Part shown: positions 1 to 9,980 of the stretch, one piece after another
How the letters are laid out: each line of letters opens with the position of its first letter
Position numbering within the stretch: position 1 is the stretch's first letter
Origin: a bacterium
GTDB taxonomy: Bacteria; Bacillota; Bacilli; Lactobacillales; Streptococcaceae
DNA: 64,000 nt
Assembly (NCBI GenBank): GCA_905221205.1
Contig: CAJNCG010000001.1
Span: 1 to 64,000, forward strand
Direction: 5' to 3'
Notes under the pieces: generated by a model
Told to the model about the DNA's origin: nothing
Databases searched by the model: none
The model's input: the letters and a program-made list of their open reading frames with translations, nothing else
Made by a program: the position numbers and the translations under genes

Positions 1-2
1 AA

Positions 3-242
3 TCTCCGGATAAGACTGACAGTGAAAATTCAACTTCTGTTCAATCTCCGGATAAGACTGATAGTGAAAATTCAACTACTGTTCAATCTCCGGATAAGAC
101 TGACAGTGAAAATTCAACTACTGTTCAATCTCCGGATAAGACTAGCAATGAAAATATAAATACTGTTCAATCTCCGGATAAGACTAGCAATGAAAATTCA
201 ACTTCTGATCAATCTCCGGATAAGAATAATAGTGAAAGTAAA
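3..242 (+). repeat. 42-bp tandem repeats (14 aa) in surface protein
   Basis: Five full 42-bp units begin at 3, 45, 87, 129 and 171, and a degenerate sixth begins at 213. Each starts TCTCCGGATAAGA and encodes SPDK followed by Thr/Asn/Ser/Glu-rich residues. Units differ by a few substitutions (TDSENST versus TSNENIN), so the array is a mixture of near-identical and diverged copies. The array extends beyond the left edge. Confidence 0.95.
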
Positions 243-491
243 AACATGGAATTATATGTTCAGGATGCATTACAAAATAATGGATTTAGTCCATATGGTG
301 AAGGTAATTTGTTTGAAAATGCTAATTCTGATATGATTGAAAAAAATAATGAATTAAAGATTCATCAATATCCAAAAAGAATTGAAAGAAATTTGCCTAA
401 AACAGGTAATAAATTATTTTCAGTTTTATCTATACTTGGTGCTATAAATTTGCTGTTAATTTTATTAAGAATATTAATGAAAACTTTATGA
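3..491 (+). CDS. LPXTG-anchored repeat surface protein, C-terminal part (5' end outside window)
   Basis: The reading frame is open from the left edge, so only the C-terminus is seen. It starts with 14-residue repeats (SPDKTDSENSTTVQ type), continues through a ~50-residue non-repeat segment and ends with a sortase signal: LPKTG, a hydrophobic stretch (about 20 residues rich in Leu and Ile) and a short tail with an Arg and a Lys. This is the standard signal for sortase A anchoring to the cell wall, so the protein should be displayed on the surface with the Ser/Thr/Asp repeats forming a stalk. The N-terminal functional domain is missing from the window, so adhesin, enzyme or other cannot be decided. 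An internal ATG at 246 opens the non-repeat part but is unlikely to be a true start. Confidence 0.85.
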   Translation, partial: SPDKTDSENSTSVQSPDKTDSENSTTVQSPDKTDSENSTTVQSPDKTSNENINTVQSPDKTSNENSTSDQSPDKNNSESKNMELYVQDALQNNGFSPYGEGNLFENANSDMIEKNNELKIHQYPKRIERNLPKTGNKLFSVLSILGAINLLLILLRILMKTL

Positions 492-525
492 AGGGTCTCT
501 TAGAAGGTTTAATCTAATCAGAAGC

Positions 526-564
526 AAAAATCCTGCAAGGTACAAACTTGCAGGATTTTTTTTT
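526..564. terminator. Bidirectional intrinsic terminator between surface protein and zwf
   Basis: A perfect 14-bp inverted repeat (526-539 with 547-560, loop GTACAAA) is followed by a T-run on the plus strand and has A-runs on its 5' side that serve as a T-run on the minus strand. It lies between two convergent genes and can serve both. Confidence 0.9.
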
Positions 565-2050
565 ATTCTAAACGACCATCTTGACGATAGGTGATATCTG
601 GTTGCCAAGTCCATTTGGCACCGAATTTTTCAAGTAAGTCAAAGCTTGCTTGAGGTCCCATGCTTCCAGCTTTATAGTCATGAAGTGGGGCACCATTTTC
701 GGCCCAGAGCTCTTCGATACGGTCAATCAATTTCCATGACGCACCAACTTCATCCCAGTGGCTAAAGTTAGTTGAGTTGTTGTTTAGGACATCATAAATC
801 AATTTCTCGTATGGTTCTGGAGAAGCACCAGTTGCGGTCGCATCTGTGCGGTAATCAAGTGAGTTAGGAGCTAAGTTGAATTCTTCTCCTACTTGTTTCC
901 CATTTAGGCTAAGAGAGAAGCCTTCTGTTGGTTGGATATAGATGGTCAAAATATTTGGAGCAAGTGGTTCTCCAAAGATAGAATCCATTTGTTTAAAGAC
1001 GATGTTGACATGAGTTCCTTTTTCAGTCAGACGTTTACCAGTACGGAAGAAGAAAGGAACACCACGGAAGCGATCGCTGTCTACAAAGAAGGCACCAGAT
1101 GCAAAGGTTTCAGTTGTAGATTCTGGATTCACATTTGGCTCACTACGATAAGAGATATATTTCATGCCATCAATCTTACCTGAACGGTATTGACCACGGA
1201 TAAAGTGTTCTTTAAGCTCTTCATCCGTTGGATGATAGAGGTTTTTAAAGACCTTAATCTTCTCAGCACGAATCTCGTCCTTTGTGAAGCTTGCTGGCTT
1301 GTCCATAGCAAGGAGAGAAAGCAGTTGTAGAGTGTGGTTCTGTACCATGTCGCGGAGGGCACCAGATTGGTCATAGTAGCCTCCACGTTCTTCTACACCC
1401 AAGCGCTCCGCAAAGGTAATTTGAACATTATCGATAAAGTCCTTGTTCCAAACGTTTTCAAAAATCAGGTTTGCAAAGCGAACTGCAAAGATACTTTGGA
1501 TCATTTCCTTACCAAGATAATGGTCAATACGGAAAATTTGTTCTTCGTCAAATGTTGCTAGGAGCTCGTCATTTAACTTGCTTGCAGTTGCGTAATCTGT
1601 ACCAAATGGTTTTTCAACGATTAAACGTTCAAAACCTTTACCATCCACAATGTTTTCAGACTTGAGGTGTTTTGCGATAGTTCCAAAGAACTGAGGTGCC
1701 ATAGACAAGAAGAAGAGCTTGTTGTGTTCAGCTTGGTACTTGTCATTTAGTTCAGCCTGCAATTGACGTAAAGCAATGTAGTGTTCCGTATCATTGACAT
1801 CATGACTTTGATAGTAGAAGTGGCTAGCGAACTCTTGAGCCTGTTCGGTACTATCTGCCAAATCAAGGATTGATTCGACTACAACAGATTCAAAATATTC
1901 CTTGCTCCAAGGACGACGAGCAGTTCCAATGACTGCAAAGTGCTCGGAAAGATTGCCGGATTTATATAGTCTAAAAAGGGAAGGGTAGAGCTTGCGTTTA
2001 GCCAGGTCTCCACTCGCACCGAAAATTGTAACAATAACCTTAGATGACAT
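563..2050 (-). CDS. zwf: Glucose-6-phosphate 1-dehydrogenase
   Basis: It oxidises glucose 6-phosphate to 6-phosphogluconolactone with NADP+, the entry step of the oxidative pentose phosphate pathway, in the cytosol. The N-terminus carries the dinucleotide-binding motif GASGDLAKRKLYPSLF and residues ~173-180 carry the signature RIDHYLGK with the substrate-binding lysine and catalytic histidine. At 495 aa the length is normal for the family. The start ATG gives MSSKVIVTIFGASG, placing the nucleotide fold right at the N-terminus as expected. The gene is monocistronic, ending in the shared terminator at 526-564. A short CCTAG/CTAGG hairpin sits in its 5' leader. Confidence 0.97.
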   Translation of the reverse strand: MSSKVIVTIFGASGDLAKRKLYPSLFRLYKSGNLSEHFAVIGTARRPWSKEYFESVVVESILDLADSTEQAQEFASHFYYQSHDVNDTEHYIALRQLQAELNDKYQAEHNKLFFLSMAPQFFGTIAKHLKSENIVDGKGFERLIVEKPFGTDYATASKLNDELLATFDEEQIFRIDHYLGKEMIQSIFAVRFANLIFENVWNKDFIDNVQITFAERLGVEERGGYYDQSGALRDMVQNHTLQLLSLLAMDKPASFTKDEIRAEKIKVFKNLYHPTDEELKEHFIRGQYRSGKIDGMKYISYRSEPNVNPESTTETFASGAFFVDSDRFRGVPFFFRTGKRLTEKGTHVNIVFKQMDSIFGEPLAPNILTIYIQPTEGFSLSLNGKQVGEEFNLAPNSLDYRTDATATGASPEPYEKLIYDVLNNNSTNFSHWDEVGASWKLIDRIEELWAENGAPLHDYKAGSMGPQASFDLLEKFGAKWTWQPDITYRQDGRLE

Positions 2051-2168
2051 CTAGCTACCTAATTTCTATTTTTATTCCTAGTCTTGCTAGGTATGAGGAA
2101 ATCTCATTTCATAAACTTAATTCTAACATAATTTTCCGAAAAATCAAAAAATCCAATACGAGATAGAA

Positions 2169-2198
2169 AAAAACTGTAAGGAAATCCTTACAGTTTTA
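2169..2198 (-). terminator. Intrinsic terminator of the glnQ operon
   Basis: An inverted repeat AAAACTGTAAGG / CCTTACAGTTTT (2170-2181 and 2186-2197, loop AAAT) lies directly behind the glnQ stop on the minus strand and is followed there by a long T-run. Confidence 0.9.
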
Positions 2199-2200
2199 GT

Positions 2201-2941
2201 TTAGACGTTTAAGACCTTGTCCAAGAACTCTTTCAGACGTGGGTGTTGTGGGTTATCAAAGATTTGATCAGGTGTTCCGTCTTCTAGGAATTCACCGTCT
2301 GCAGTAAAGATAACGCGGTTGGCAACTTGACGGGCAAATCCCATTTCATGGGTTACGATAATCATGGTCATACCTTGCTCAGCCAATTCCTTCATAACGT
2401 TCAGTACGTCTCCGACCATCTCAGGGTCAAGGGCTGAAGTTGGTTCATCAAAGAGCATGATATCTGGATTCATTGCTAGTCCACGAGCGATGGCCACACG
2501 TTGTTTTTGACCACCTGATAGGCTATCTGGGCTAGCATTAGCTTTATCTGCTAGCCCAACCTTTTCAAGCAACTCCATTCCCAATTTCTCAGCTTCTTCC
2601 TTAGTCATCAACTTGTGCTCGATAGGAGCAAAAGTAATGTTGTCCAATACAGACATATGAGGGAAGAGGTTAAAGTGTTGGAACACCATTCCGATATTTT
2701 CACGAACGTGGTCAACGTTGGTTGTTTTTTCAGTTAAGTCATAGCCGTTCACAGTGATGTGACCGCTCGTAACTTCTTCTAGAAGATTGAGGCTACGAAG
2801 GAAGGTCGACTTACCAGATCCTGAAGGACCGATGATACAAACAACATCTCCTTCATAGAATTTAGTTGTGATTCCTTTTAGAACCTCATTTTTTCCATAG
2901 TGCTTGTGTAAATCATTTACATCAATTTTTAATTTTGCCAT
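2201..2941 (-). CDS. glnQ: Polar amino acid (glutamine-type) ABC transporter, ATP-binding protein
   Basis: It is the ATPase that powers import by the receptor-permease encoded just upstream. Visible motifs are Walker [10 protein letters not shown] (residues ~37-45), signature [16 protein letters not shown] (~142), Walker [14 protein letters not shown] and the H-loop VTHEMGF. The 246-aa length is usual for PAAT-family ATPases. Its ATG overlaps the stop of the receptor-permease gene by one base (TAATG), so translation is coupled and the two form one operon. Substrate is inferred from family and partner: glutamine or another polar amino acid; the sequence does not settle it. Confidence 0.93.
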   Translation of the reverse strand: MAKLKIDVNDLHKHYGKNEVLKGITTKFYEGDVVCIIGPSGSGKSTFLRSLNLLEEVTSGHITVNGYDLTEKTTNVDHVRENIGMVFQHFNLFPHMSVLDNITFAPIEHKLMTKEEAEKLGMELLEKVGLADKANASPDSLSGGQKQRVAIARGLAMNPDIMLFDEPTSALDPEMVGDVLNVMKELAEQGMTMIIVTHEMGFARQVANRVIFTADGEFLEDGTPDQIFDNPQHPRLKEFLDKVLNV

Positions 2942-5106
2942 TAACGAATCCTCTTTTCTAAGCGTTTCGCTAGTCTAGTCAAAAGTGTGATAATTACAAG
3001 ATAGAAGATAGCAAGGATTGCATACATCTTGAAACTTTGGTAGTTACGGGCAATGATAATCTTACCAGTTTGGAAGAGTTCAACCAAACCGATAGCAGAT
3101 ACGATTGTTGTATCTTTAAGAGCGATAACGAATTGGTTAACAAAGTTTGGCAACATCAATTTAGTTGCTTGTGGCAAGATAATCTTACGCATGGTTTTTC
3201 CATAAGAGATACCCAAGCTTCGGCTGGCTTCCATTTGACCAACTGGAACGGCCTGAATACCACCACGAACGATTTCAGCGATATAAGCGGCTGCATTGAG
3301 CGATAGGGCAATGGTACCAGCTACAAAGTCGTTAATTGGACTTTGTTGGCCTGTAATAGACTCGATGAAGTTTGGAATTCCCCAGAAGATGAAGGCTGCA
3401 AGAATCATCAATGGAATACCACGAATAACGTCAACGAAAATCTCAGAGATAACACGAAGAGATTTGTATGGGCTAACGCTAAACATACCGAAGATAATCC
3501 CGATGACAATGGCAATAGCAAATGAGATAAGAGCTAGAGCAAGAGTGATACCAAGACCGCTAAGGAGTTGTTTGTAGTTGTTTTGAAGCAAGCCCCAGAT
3601 AGTTGTTTCATCAACAGTGCTTGTTGAAGCAGATGAAGATTCGCTAGCTAGGTATTTATCAAGAATCTTTTGGAATTCACCGTTTGCTTTAAGGTTTGCA
3701 AGTCCGTTGTTGAACATTTCAATCAATTCTGGATTTGCTCCTTTTTTAACGGCAAATGCTGTTTCACCGATTGGAGTTCCAGCGATTGGAGTTTTCAATT
3801 TTTGCCCTTGGCTGATAGAATATTTGAGAACAGGCTCATCATCCATAACGGCATCAATAGCACCAGTATTTAAACTGTCATACATTGATGAACCATCAGC
3901 GAAGGTTTTGATTTTGAAGCCGTATTTACTTTGGTTATCAGTTAGGAAGGTTTGAGAAGCAGTTCCGTTTTTAACACCGACTGTCTTTCCTTTTAAGTCT
4001 TCATAAGAAGCAATAGTGCTTGATTCTTTGACACCAAGGATAGTATTAGCAGTGTAGTATGATTCTGAGAAGTCAAAAGTTGCCTTACGAGCATCTGTGA
4101 CAGACATACCAGCAATGATACCATCAGCTTGACCAGCTTGGACAGCACTGATAGCGGCATCGAAACCAGGGTTGGTAATTTCAATTTCAAAACCTTGGTC
4201 TTTAGCGATAGCCTTAATCAATTCCATATCAATACCAGTAAATTGGTTGCTTGAGTTTTGGAAAACAAAAGGTGCAAAAGAAGAATCGCTGGCAATGATG
4301 TATTTAGCTTTAACAGGAGTTGCTTTTAGACCAGCTGCAGTCGTTGTGGTTGGTACTGCTGAAGAAGATGATGCAGTCCATTTCTTGATGATTTTATCAA
4401 GACTACCATCTTTTTTCATTTCAGCCAAGGCTTGGTTAAATTCAGTGACTAGGTGTTCGTATTTGCTTCCTTTTTTAACACCGAAAGCAAAGCTACCTAC
4501 AGCTTCCCCATCCATTTCAATATGGAGATCTTGACCTTGGTTAATGGCATACTCAATAACAGGTTTATCATCCATCATAGCATCGATGGCACCAGCACTT
4601 AAGCTGTTGTTCATCAAATCACCAGTATCAAATGTTTTAATAGTAAAACCGTATTTATCTTTAATCGTTTCTAGGAAACGTTGAGCGGCTGTTCCGTTTT
4701 TAACCCCAACAGTTTTACCAGACAATTGGTCGTACTTGCTAATCTTGTGTGCCTTTGTAGTTGCAATGACAACTTTTGTATCATAGTAAGTATCAGACAT
4801 GGTAAAGACTTTTTCACGTTCTTTAGTCTTTGTCATCCCTGCCATGATAGCGTCAGCTTGACCAGCTTGAACCGCATTGACCGCTGCGTCAAATCCAGGA
4901 TAGGACATCTGAATGTTCCATCCTTTAATCTCAGCGACTTTGTTGATAATGTCAACATCAATTCCTTTATAAGTTTGATCTGAATCTTTAAACTCAAAAG
5001 GTGCATAGGCGGTATCAGAAACAATCTTAATAGTCTCTGCTTTCGCAATACCTAATGAGAAAATTGGGAATAAAATTAGCAAAAATGCTAGAAATTTTTT
5101 CTTCAT
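2941..5106 (-). CDS. Polar amino acid ABC transporter, two substrate-binding domains fused to permease
   Basis: This is a single chain of three modules. A signal peptide ([19 protein letters not shown]...) is followed by one SBP_bac_3 receptor domain (about 24-245), a second one (about 265-490) and a HisM/GlnP-type permease (about 505-721) with several membrane helices. The EAA-loop-like stretch is [20 protein letters not shown]. The two receptor domains are paralogous: both have [29 protein letters not shown] and TVGVKNGTA motifs. Such GlnP-type fusions keep tethered receptors outside a Gram-positive cell and work with GlnQ. Glutamine/glutamate-type substrate is likely. A consensus-like promoter lies just upstream. 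Confidence 0.93.
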   Translation of the reverse strand: MKKKFLAFLLILFPIFSLGIAKAETIKIVSDTAYAPFEFKDSDQTYKGIDVDIINKVAEIKGWNIQMSYPGFDAAVNAVQAGQADAIMAGMTKTKEREKVFTMSDTYYDTKVVIATTKAHKISKYDQLSGKTVGVKNGTAAQRFLETIKDKYGFTIKTFDTGDLMNNSLSAGAIDAMMDDKPVIEYAINQGQDLHIEMDGEAVGSFAFGVKKGSKYEHLVTEFNQALAEMKKDGSLDKIIKKWTASSSSAVPTTTTAAGLKATPVKAKYIIASDSSFAPFVFQNSSNQFTGIDMELIKAIAKDQGFEIEITNPGFDAAISAVQAGQADGIIAGMSVTDARKATFDFSESYYTANTILGVKESSTIASYEDLKGKTVGVKNGTASQTFLTDNQSKYGFKIKTFADGSSMYDSLNTGAIDAVMDDEPVLKYSISQGQKLKTPIAGTPIGETAFAVKKGANPELIEMFNNGLANLKANGEFQKILDKYLASESSSASTSTVDETTIWGLLQNNYKQLLSGLGITLALALISFAIAIVIGIIFGMFSVSPYKSLRVISEIFVDVIRGIPLMILAAFIFWGIPNFIESITGQQSPINDFVAGTIALSLNAAAYIAEIVRGGIQAVPVGQMEASRSLGISYGKTMRKIILPQATKLMLPNFVNQFVIALKDTTIVSAIGLVELFQTGKIIIARNYQSFKMYAILAIFYLVIITLLTRLAKRLEKRIR

Positions 5107-5135
5107 TTTTAGTCTCCTTTTCCGAATATTTTCCC

Positions 5136-5164
5136 ATTATATCAGAAAAATTTAAAAAATGCAA
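5136..5164 (-). promoter_or_regulatory. Promoter of the glnP-glnQ operon
   Basis: On the minus strand a TTGCAT -35 (5164-5159) and a TATAAT -10 (5141-5136) are separated by 17 bp, about 30 bp upstream of the start codon, with an AAGGAG ribosome site in between. Confidence 0.7.
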
Positions 5165-5217
5165 ATCGCGAGATTTTTATGTCAGAAAATATAACATAGA
5201 TTCTTTTTGTTTCTTGA

Positions 5218-5245
5218 TTGAATTGCTACTATAAAGTGCTATAAT
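5218..5245 (+). promoter_or_regulatory. Promoter of the CPBP protease gene
   Basis: TTGAAT (5218-5223) and TATAAT (5240-5245) are spaced 16 bp apart, ~35 bp upstream of the start. A second TATAAT follows at 5253-5258, so the exact -10 used is uncertain. Confidence 0.55.
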
Positions 5246-5279
5246 AATAGCATATAATAGAAGAAAAGAGGACAAGGAT

Positions 5280-6233
5280 ATGAAGAACAAAAGAATATTT
5301 AAAGACTTTCAAGCTTCAAAAATGAGTTTAAACATTTACACAAGCCCCTTGTTAGCCTTTGTTTTTGTCTTCATAGGAGAGTTTGTGGCTTATACTCTGT
5401 ACGGTATTAGTTTGTTAGCTCTCATCGGACTTGCTAGAAATTTTGGAGAGACTGGTCAAAATCTTGCAACCTATTTGCAGACCTTGCATCAGAGCTTGAT
5501 GGATAAATCAAGTGACTTTCGTTTAATTTTAGAATTGCTGGCCTTTGGTTTCGTTCTCAACACTGTGTTCAGATGGACTAGAAAAGTTGAGAAAAGACCT
5601 ATTCGAACTTTAGGATTTTATAAAGAAAATTTCTTCAGCAATCTTCTTAAAGGATTTGGTCTAGGCCTGGCACTTTTTCTTCTGTCCTTGTTAGGTTTAG
5701 TAGCATTAGGGCAATATCATTTGGAGTCCATTCACTTGAATCCTTATTCGCTTGCCTTTGTCATTTTTACCATTCCATTTTGGATTTTACAGGGGACAAC
5801 AGAAGAAGTGGTGGCCCGTGCTTGGCTCCTTCCTCAATTGGCCTCAAGAACTAATATAAAACTAGCTGTTGTTATATCTAGCTTATTCTTTACCCTACTT
5901 CATATGGGAAATTCTGGTCTCACCCCTCTATCACTACTGAATCTCTTTTTATTTGGAGTTGCCATGTCACTTTACCTTCTCAAAACCGATACAGTTTGGG
6001 GTGTAGCAGGTATTCATGGCGCCTGGAATTTTGCTCAGGGCAATCTCTTTGGGATTTTAGTTAGTGGTCAACCATCAGGAACGTCTCTGATGACCTTTTT
6101 ACCACAAGGCAGTCAAGCCTGGCTATCAGGTGGTTCTTTTGGGATTGAAGGTTCTATCATGACAAGTTTAGTCTTGTTACTTTTGATTTTCTACCTCGCT
6201 CATCAATTAAAGAAAGAAAATGAAAGGATGTGA
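5280..6233 (+). CDS. CPBP-family intramembrane glutamic endopeptidase
   Basis: This 317-aa polytopic membrane protein has the three CPBP/Abi (CAAX-like) motifs: EEVVAR (EExxxR, residues ~180), FTLLH (FxxxH, ~205) and HGAWN (HxxxN, ~255). About eight hydrophobic segments are visible. Family members cleave peptides within the membrane and in streptococci are often linked to bacteriocin processing or self-immunity. No bacteriocin genes are nearby here, so the role is open. It is transcribed from its own promoter and followed at 76 bp by uvrB. Confidence 0.85.
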   Translation: MKNKRIFKDFQASKMSLNIYTSPLLAFVFVFIGEFVAYTLYGISLLALIGLARNFGETGQNLATYLQTLHQSLMDKSSDFRLILELLAFGFVLNTVFRWTRKVEKRPIRTLGFYKENFFSNLLKGFGLGLALFLLSLLGLVALGQYHLESIHLNPYSLAFVIFTIPFWILQGTTEEVVARAWLLPQLASRTNIKLAVVISSLFFTLLHMGNSGLTPLSLLNLFLFGVAMSLYLLKTDTVWGVAGIHGAWNFAQGNLFGILVSGQPSGTSLMTFLPQGSQAWLSGGSFGIEGSIMTSLVLLLLIFYLAHQLKKENERM

Positions 6234-6309
6234 CTCAGGTCCGTCCTTTTCTTCGTGAAAATGCTACAAGTGTGCTAAAATAGGAATAACACATCGAGAG
6301 AGGATTCTT

Positions 6310-8298
6310 ATGATTAACCGCATTACTGACAATCAATTTAAACTAGTATCAAAATATCAACCATCAGGAGACCAACCTCAAGCTATAGAACAGTTGGTAG
6401 ATAACATCGAGGGGGGAGAAAAAGCTCAGATTCTGATGGGGGCGACTGGTACAGGGAAGACCTATACCATGAGTCAGGTCATTTCTAAAGTCAATAAACC
6501 AACTCTGGTCATTGCCCATAACAAAACCCTAGCTGGGCAGCTCTATGGAGAGTTTAAGGAATTTTTCCCTGAAAATGCTGTTGAGTATTTTGTTTCCTAC
6601 TATGATTATTACCAGCCCGAGGCCTATGTCCCTTCTAGTGATACCTACATTGAGAAGGATAGTTCTGTCAATGACGAGATTGACAAGCTCCGCCACTCAG
6701 CGACTTCAGCTCTTTTGGAGCGTAATGATGTCATTGTTGTGGCCTCAGTCTCTTGTATCTATGGTTTGGGTTCGCCAAAGGAATACGCTGACAGCGTCGT
6801 GAGTCTGCGTCCAGGTCTGGAAATTTCTCGTGATAAACTCTTGAATGACTTAGTTGATATCCAGTTTGAGCGGAACGATATTGATTTCCAACGGGGAAGA
6901 TTTCGTGTGCGTGGGGATGTGGTGGAGATTTTCCCAGCTTCCCGTGATGAACATGCCTTTCGAGTAGAGTTCTTTGGAGATGAGATTGACCGTATTCGTG
7001 AAGTTGAAGCTTTGACAGGTCAGGTATTGGGAGAAGTGGATCATTTGGCGATTTTCCCGGCTACCCACTTCGTGACCAATGATGACCACATGGAAGTTGC
7101 CATTGCCAAGATTCAGGCCGAGTTGGAGGAGCAGTTAGCTGTCTTTGAAAAGGAAGGTAAACTGTTAGAAGCTCAGCGTTTGAAACAGCGGACAGAGTAT
7201 GATATAGAGATGTTACGTGAGATGGGCTATACCAACGGGGTTGAAAATTATTCTCGCCATATGGATGGACGGAGCGAAGGAGAGCCACCTTACACTTTGT
7301 TGGATTTCTTCCCAGATGATTTCTTGATTATGATTGATGAAAGTCACATGACCATGGGGCAGATCAAGGGTATGTACAATGGTGACCGTTCGCGTAAGGA
7401 AATGCTGGTTAATTATGGTTTCCGTTTACCGTCAGCTCTGGACAATCGTCCTCTCCGTCGTGAAGAATTTGAAAGTCATGTGCACCAGATTGTTTACGTT
7501 TCAGCGACACCAGGCGACTATGAAAATGAACAGACCGAGACAGTAATTGAGCAAATTATTCGTCCGACAGGTCTTTTGGACCCTGAGGTGGAAGTCCGTC
7601 CGACTATGGGACAGATTGATGACCTCTTAGGTGAAATCAATGCCCGTGTTGAAAAGAATGAACGAACCTTTATTACCACCTTGACCAAGAAAATGGCAGA
7701 AGATTTGACCGATTACTTCAAGGAAATGGGCATCAAGGTCAAGTATATGCACTCGGATATTAAGACCTTGGAGCGGACAGAGATTATTCGTGACTTACGT
7801 TTGGGTGTTTTTGATGTCTTGGTCGGAATCAACCTCCTCCGTGAAGGGATTGACGTTCCTGAGGTAAGCTTGGTTGCTATTCTCGATGCTGACAAGGAAG
7901 GATTCCTTCGAAACGAGCGTGGACTAATCCAGACTATTGGACGTGCTGCCCGTAATAGCGAAGGCCATGTCATTATGTATGCGGACACGATGACTCAGTC
8001 TATGCAACGTGCCATTGATGAAACTGCTCGCCGTCGCAAAATCCAGATGGCTTATAATGAAGAACATGGTATTGTACCACAGACAATAAAGAAAGAAATT
8101 CGTGACCTGATTGCCGTGACCAAGGCAGTTGCTAAGGAAGAGGAAAAGGAAGTCGATATCAATAGCCTTAATAAACAGGAACGTAAAGAACTCGTCAAGA
8201 AACTAGAAAAACAAATGCAAGAAGCCGTCGAAGTGCTTGACTTTGAACTCGCAGCTCAGATCCGTGATATGATGTTGGAAGTCAAGTCATTGGATTAG
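6310..8298 (+). CDS. uvrB: Excinuclease ABC subunit B
   Basis: It is the damage-verifying helicase-like subunit of nucleotide excision repair, loaded on DNA by UvrA and then recruiting UvrC. The 662 aa show Walker A GATGTGKT (~44-51), the hydrophobic beta-hairpin [20 protein letters not shown] (~96-115), DEAH-like IDESH, helicase motif QTIGRAARN (motif VI) and a C-terminal UVR motif (last ~35 residues) that contacts UvrC. Length and motifs are complete. The ATG is preceded by GAGAGGATT. mutX follows 22 bp downstream, forming a DNA-maintenance pair. Confidence 0.97.
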   Translation: MINRITDNQFKLVSKYQPSGDQPQAIEQLVDNIEGGEKAQILMGATGTGKTYTMSQVISKVNKPTLVIAHNKTLAGQLYGEFKEFFPENAVEYFVSYYDYYQPEAYVPSSDTYIEKDSSVNDEIDKLRHSATSALLERNDVIVVASVSCIYGLGSPKEYADSVVSLRPGLEISRDKLLNDLVDIQFERNDIDFQRGRFRVRGDVVEIFPASRDEHAFRVEFFGDEIDRIREVEALTGQVLGEVDHLAIFPATHFVTNDDHMEVAIAKIQAELEEQLAVFEKEGKLLEAQRLKQRTEYDIEMLREMGYTNGVENYSRHMDGRSEGEPPYTLLDFFPDDFLIMIDESHMTMGQIKGMYNGDRSRKEMLVNYGFRLPSALDNRPLRREEFESHVHQIVYVSATPGDYENEQTETVIEQIIRPTGLLDPEVEVRPTMGQIDDLLGEINARVEKNERTFITTLTKKMAEDLTDYFKEMGIKVKYMHSDIKTLERTEIIRDLRLGVFDVLVGINLLREGIDVPEVSLVAILDADKEGFLRNERGLIQTIGRAARNSEGHVIMYADTMTQSMQRAIDETARRRKIQMAYNEEHGIVPQTIKKEIRDLIAVTKAVAKEEEKEVDINSLNKQERKELVKKLEKQMQEAVEVLDFELAAQIRDMMLEVKSLD

Positions 8299-8320
8299 AA
8301 TAGTATTTAAAGGAGAAAAT

Positions 8321-8788
8321 ATGTCCCGTTCCCAATTAACGATTTTAACAAATATTTGTCTGATTGAAGACCTCGAAAACCAGCGCGTGGTGATGCAGTA
8401 TCGCGCTCCTGAAACCAATCGCTGGTCTGGTTATGCCTTTCCAGGAGGCCATGTAGAAAATGGCGAGTCTTTCGTAGAGTCTGTTATTCGTGAAATATAT
8501 GAAGAAACAGGGTTAAGTATCCAAAATCCTCAACTTGTCGGCATTAAAAATTGGCCACTAGATACAGGTGGGCGCTATATTGTCTTTTGTTATAAGGCGA
8601 CCGAGTTCTCTGGTACCCTTCGCTCTTCAGATGAAGGAGAAGTTTCTTGGGTGCAAAAAGACCAGATTCCGAATTTGGATCTGGCCTATGATATGCTACC
8701 TTTGATGGAGATGATGGAAGCTCCGGACAAGTCGGAGTTTTTCTACCGGCACCGTACAGAAGATGGCTGGGAGAAGGAAATCTTTTAG
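8321..8788 (+). CDS. mutX: NUDIX hydrolase, MutX/MutT-type 8-oxo-dGTP diphosphatase
   Basis: The 155-aa protein carries a complete Nudix box: G-x5-E-x7-R-E-x-x-E-E-x-G-L, read as GGHVENGESF... to REIYEETGL (residues ~42-65). It closely resembles what I recall of pneumococcal MutX, which removes oxidised dGTP from the nucleotide pool to prevent A:T to C:G transversions. It follows uvrB at 22 bp with an AAGGAG ribosome site. The stop overlaps the convergent niaR stop by 4 bp. The 8-oxo-dGTP substrate is inferred by similarity; Nudix specificity is hard to read from sequence alone. Confidence 0.88.
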   Translation: MSRSQLTILTNICLIEDLENQRVVMQYRAPETNRWSGYAFPGGHVENGESFVESVIREIYEETGLSIQNPQLVGIKNWPLDTGGRYIVFCYKATEFSGTLRSSDEGEVSWVQKDQIPNLDLAYDMLPLMEMMEAPDKSEFFYRHRTEDGWEKEIF

Positions 8789-9300
8789 TCTTTTACCAAA
8801 TAACCGAGCTGATCCAAGGCCTCCTCGATATAGTGGAGGTCTTGTTGTGTTTCGGCTTCAACTAGGTGGTAATGTATACCATCTGTCAATTCAGATAAAG
8901 GTTTAAAATCAGAATGCTCGACTTGTTCTAGAAAATGTTGAACGTCTCGGCGGCAAGACAGTTTCAGCAAGGTTTCGATTTCCCCATAAACGGGATGGTC
9001 AATCAAGGTGTTTTGAACACGTCCACCATTATCTACGATAGCGAGGAGTTCTTGCCCGATTTCTTCAACTTCATGTTTTACCTTGAAAAGTTTATGGACA
9101 TAAGGATTGGTATCAACTTGCTTATAGATGTAGCCACGATTGGTAGATAGGATAGGAGCGCCGTCGGCTCTTAAAATTGCAATGTCCTGTACAATGACCT
9201 GACGTGTAACATGAAAATGTTCAGCCAAACTTTGGCCATTGAGGGCTTTAGGAGCTTCTTTCAAGAGTTGGAGCAGGGCTTGTTTGCGATCTTTTGTCAT
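8785..9300 (-). CDS. niaR: Niacin-responsive transcriptional repressor NiaR
   Basis: The 171-aa protein has an N-terminal winged helix (HTH_11; NGQSLAEHFHVTRQVIVQDIAIL, roughly residues 19-41) and a C-terminal 3H domain named for its three histidines. Histidines at VHKLFKVKHE and at DGIHYHLVE fit that metal/niacin-binding fold. Family members repress niacin uptake and NAD synthesis genes when nicotinate is plentiful. The gene is 11 bp downstream of the predicted niacin transporter niaX in the same operon, which fits autoregulated control. Confidence 0.88.
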   Translation of the reverse strand: MTKDRKQALLQLLKEAPKALNGQSLAEHFHVTRQVIVQDIAILRADGAPILSTNRGYIYKQVDTNPYVHKLFKVKHEVEEIGQELLAIVDNGGRVQNTLIDHPVYGEIETLLKLSCRRDVQHFLEQVEHSDFKPLSELTDGIHYHLVEAETQQDLHYIEEALDQLGYLVKD

Positions 9301-9311
9301 AGTTTTTCCTT

Positions 9312-9839
9312 TTAACGGCGTTTTCGAAGCACTTTATAGACAGCTAGTGCTAATGTATAGTCTACCATACTATGGATAATTGTGCCAAATCCAACTAGCA
9401 CAAAGAGAACATAAAACATATTTTCTACATTAGTACCGGAAGTTGAGTAAAAAACCACACAGGCTAATACTTCAGCAAGGGCATGTACGATAGCCAAAAC
9501 AAAGTTGAAAATCCAGGAAGATTTTGGTTTATCTAGGGTATCGGGAAATTTTTGTAGGTAAAGAGCTCCTAGAGTACCAAAAAAGATATGTGAAAAGGCC
9601 CGAAAAACGATAACCATAGGATAGCCAGCCATCAAAAATCCAAAACTTGAGGCTAGGATGACAAAAACTGCCATCAAGGGCGACAAGAACATAGCGATAA
9701 AAATAGCGATGTGGCTTCCCAAAGTGTAAGAAGCGGGTGGAATGACTATCTTAAAAGGCATGACAATTGGAATCAAAATTGCAATAGCCGTTAAGAGGGC
9801 TGTCATTGTCATAAATTGAGTCTTTTTCCGTGTATTCAT
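9312..9839 (-). CDS. niaX: Niacin ECF transporter S component NiaX
   Basis: This 175-aa hydrophobic protein has about five to six membrane segments, a positively charged N-terminus (MNTRKKTQF) and a C-terminal RKRR. It is the size and pattern of an ECF S component that captures the vitamin and associates with the shared EcfA/A'/T energising module encoded elsewhere. Its operon partner niaR makes niacin the probable substrate. A strong ribosome site (AAAAAGGAGATT) precedes the start and a palindromic site overlaps the promoter. Confidence 0.85.
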   Translation of the reverse strand: MNTRKKTQFMTMTALLTAIAILIPIVMPFKIVIPPASYTLGSHIAIFIAMFLSPLMAVFVILASSFGFLMAGYPMVIVFRAFSHIFFGTLGALYLQKFPDTLDKPKSSWIFNFVLAIVHALAEVLACVVFYSTSGTNVENMFYVLFVLVGFGTIIHSMVDYTLALAVYKVLRKRR

Positions 9840-9860
9840 AAGAATCTCCTTTTTACTGTA

Positions 9861-9874
9861 TATACACTAGTATA
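9861..9874 (-). promoter_or_regulatory. Candidate NiaR operator over the niaX promoter
   Basis: TATACACTAGTATA has perfect 5-bp arms (TATAC/GTATA). It lies ~22-35 bp upstream of niaX and overlaps the probable -10/+1 region (minus strand TTGCTT, 17 bp, TACTAT). A repressor gene in the same operon makes NiaR the obvious ligand, but the site itself is inferred. Confidence 0.4.
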
Positions 9875-9980
9875 GTACAATAAAGAAGACAATAAAGCAA
9901 GGATTTACTTAGGTGTATAAGTCATTTTAAGTTAAAAACTCGTAAACATTTCACTAAAAATCCAAACTATACAGAGCAAA

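Noticed and set aside
3..242. Tandem 42-bp units as a CRISPR array
   Set aside because: The units are contiguous without spacers, lie in an open frame and end in an LPXTG sorting signal, so they are protein repeats.
932..1183. Long open frames opposite zwf, glnP, fhs, pgm and others
   Set aside because: They are antisense or alternate-frame shadows of well-supported genes, without ribosome sites or recognisable protein character.
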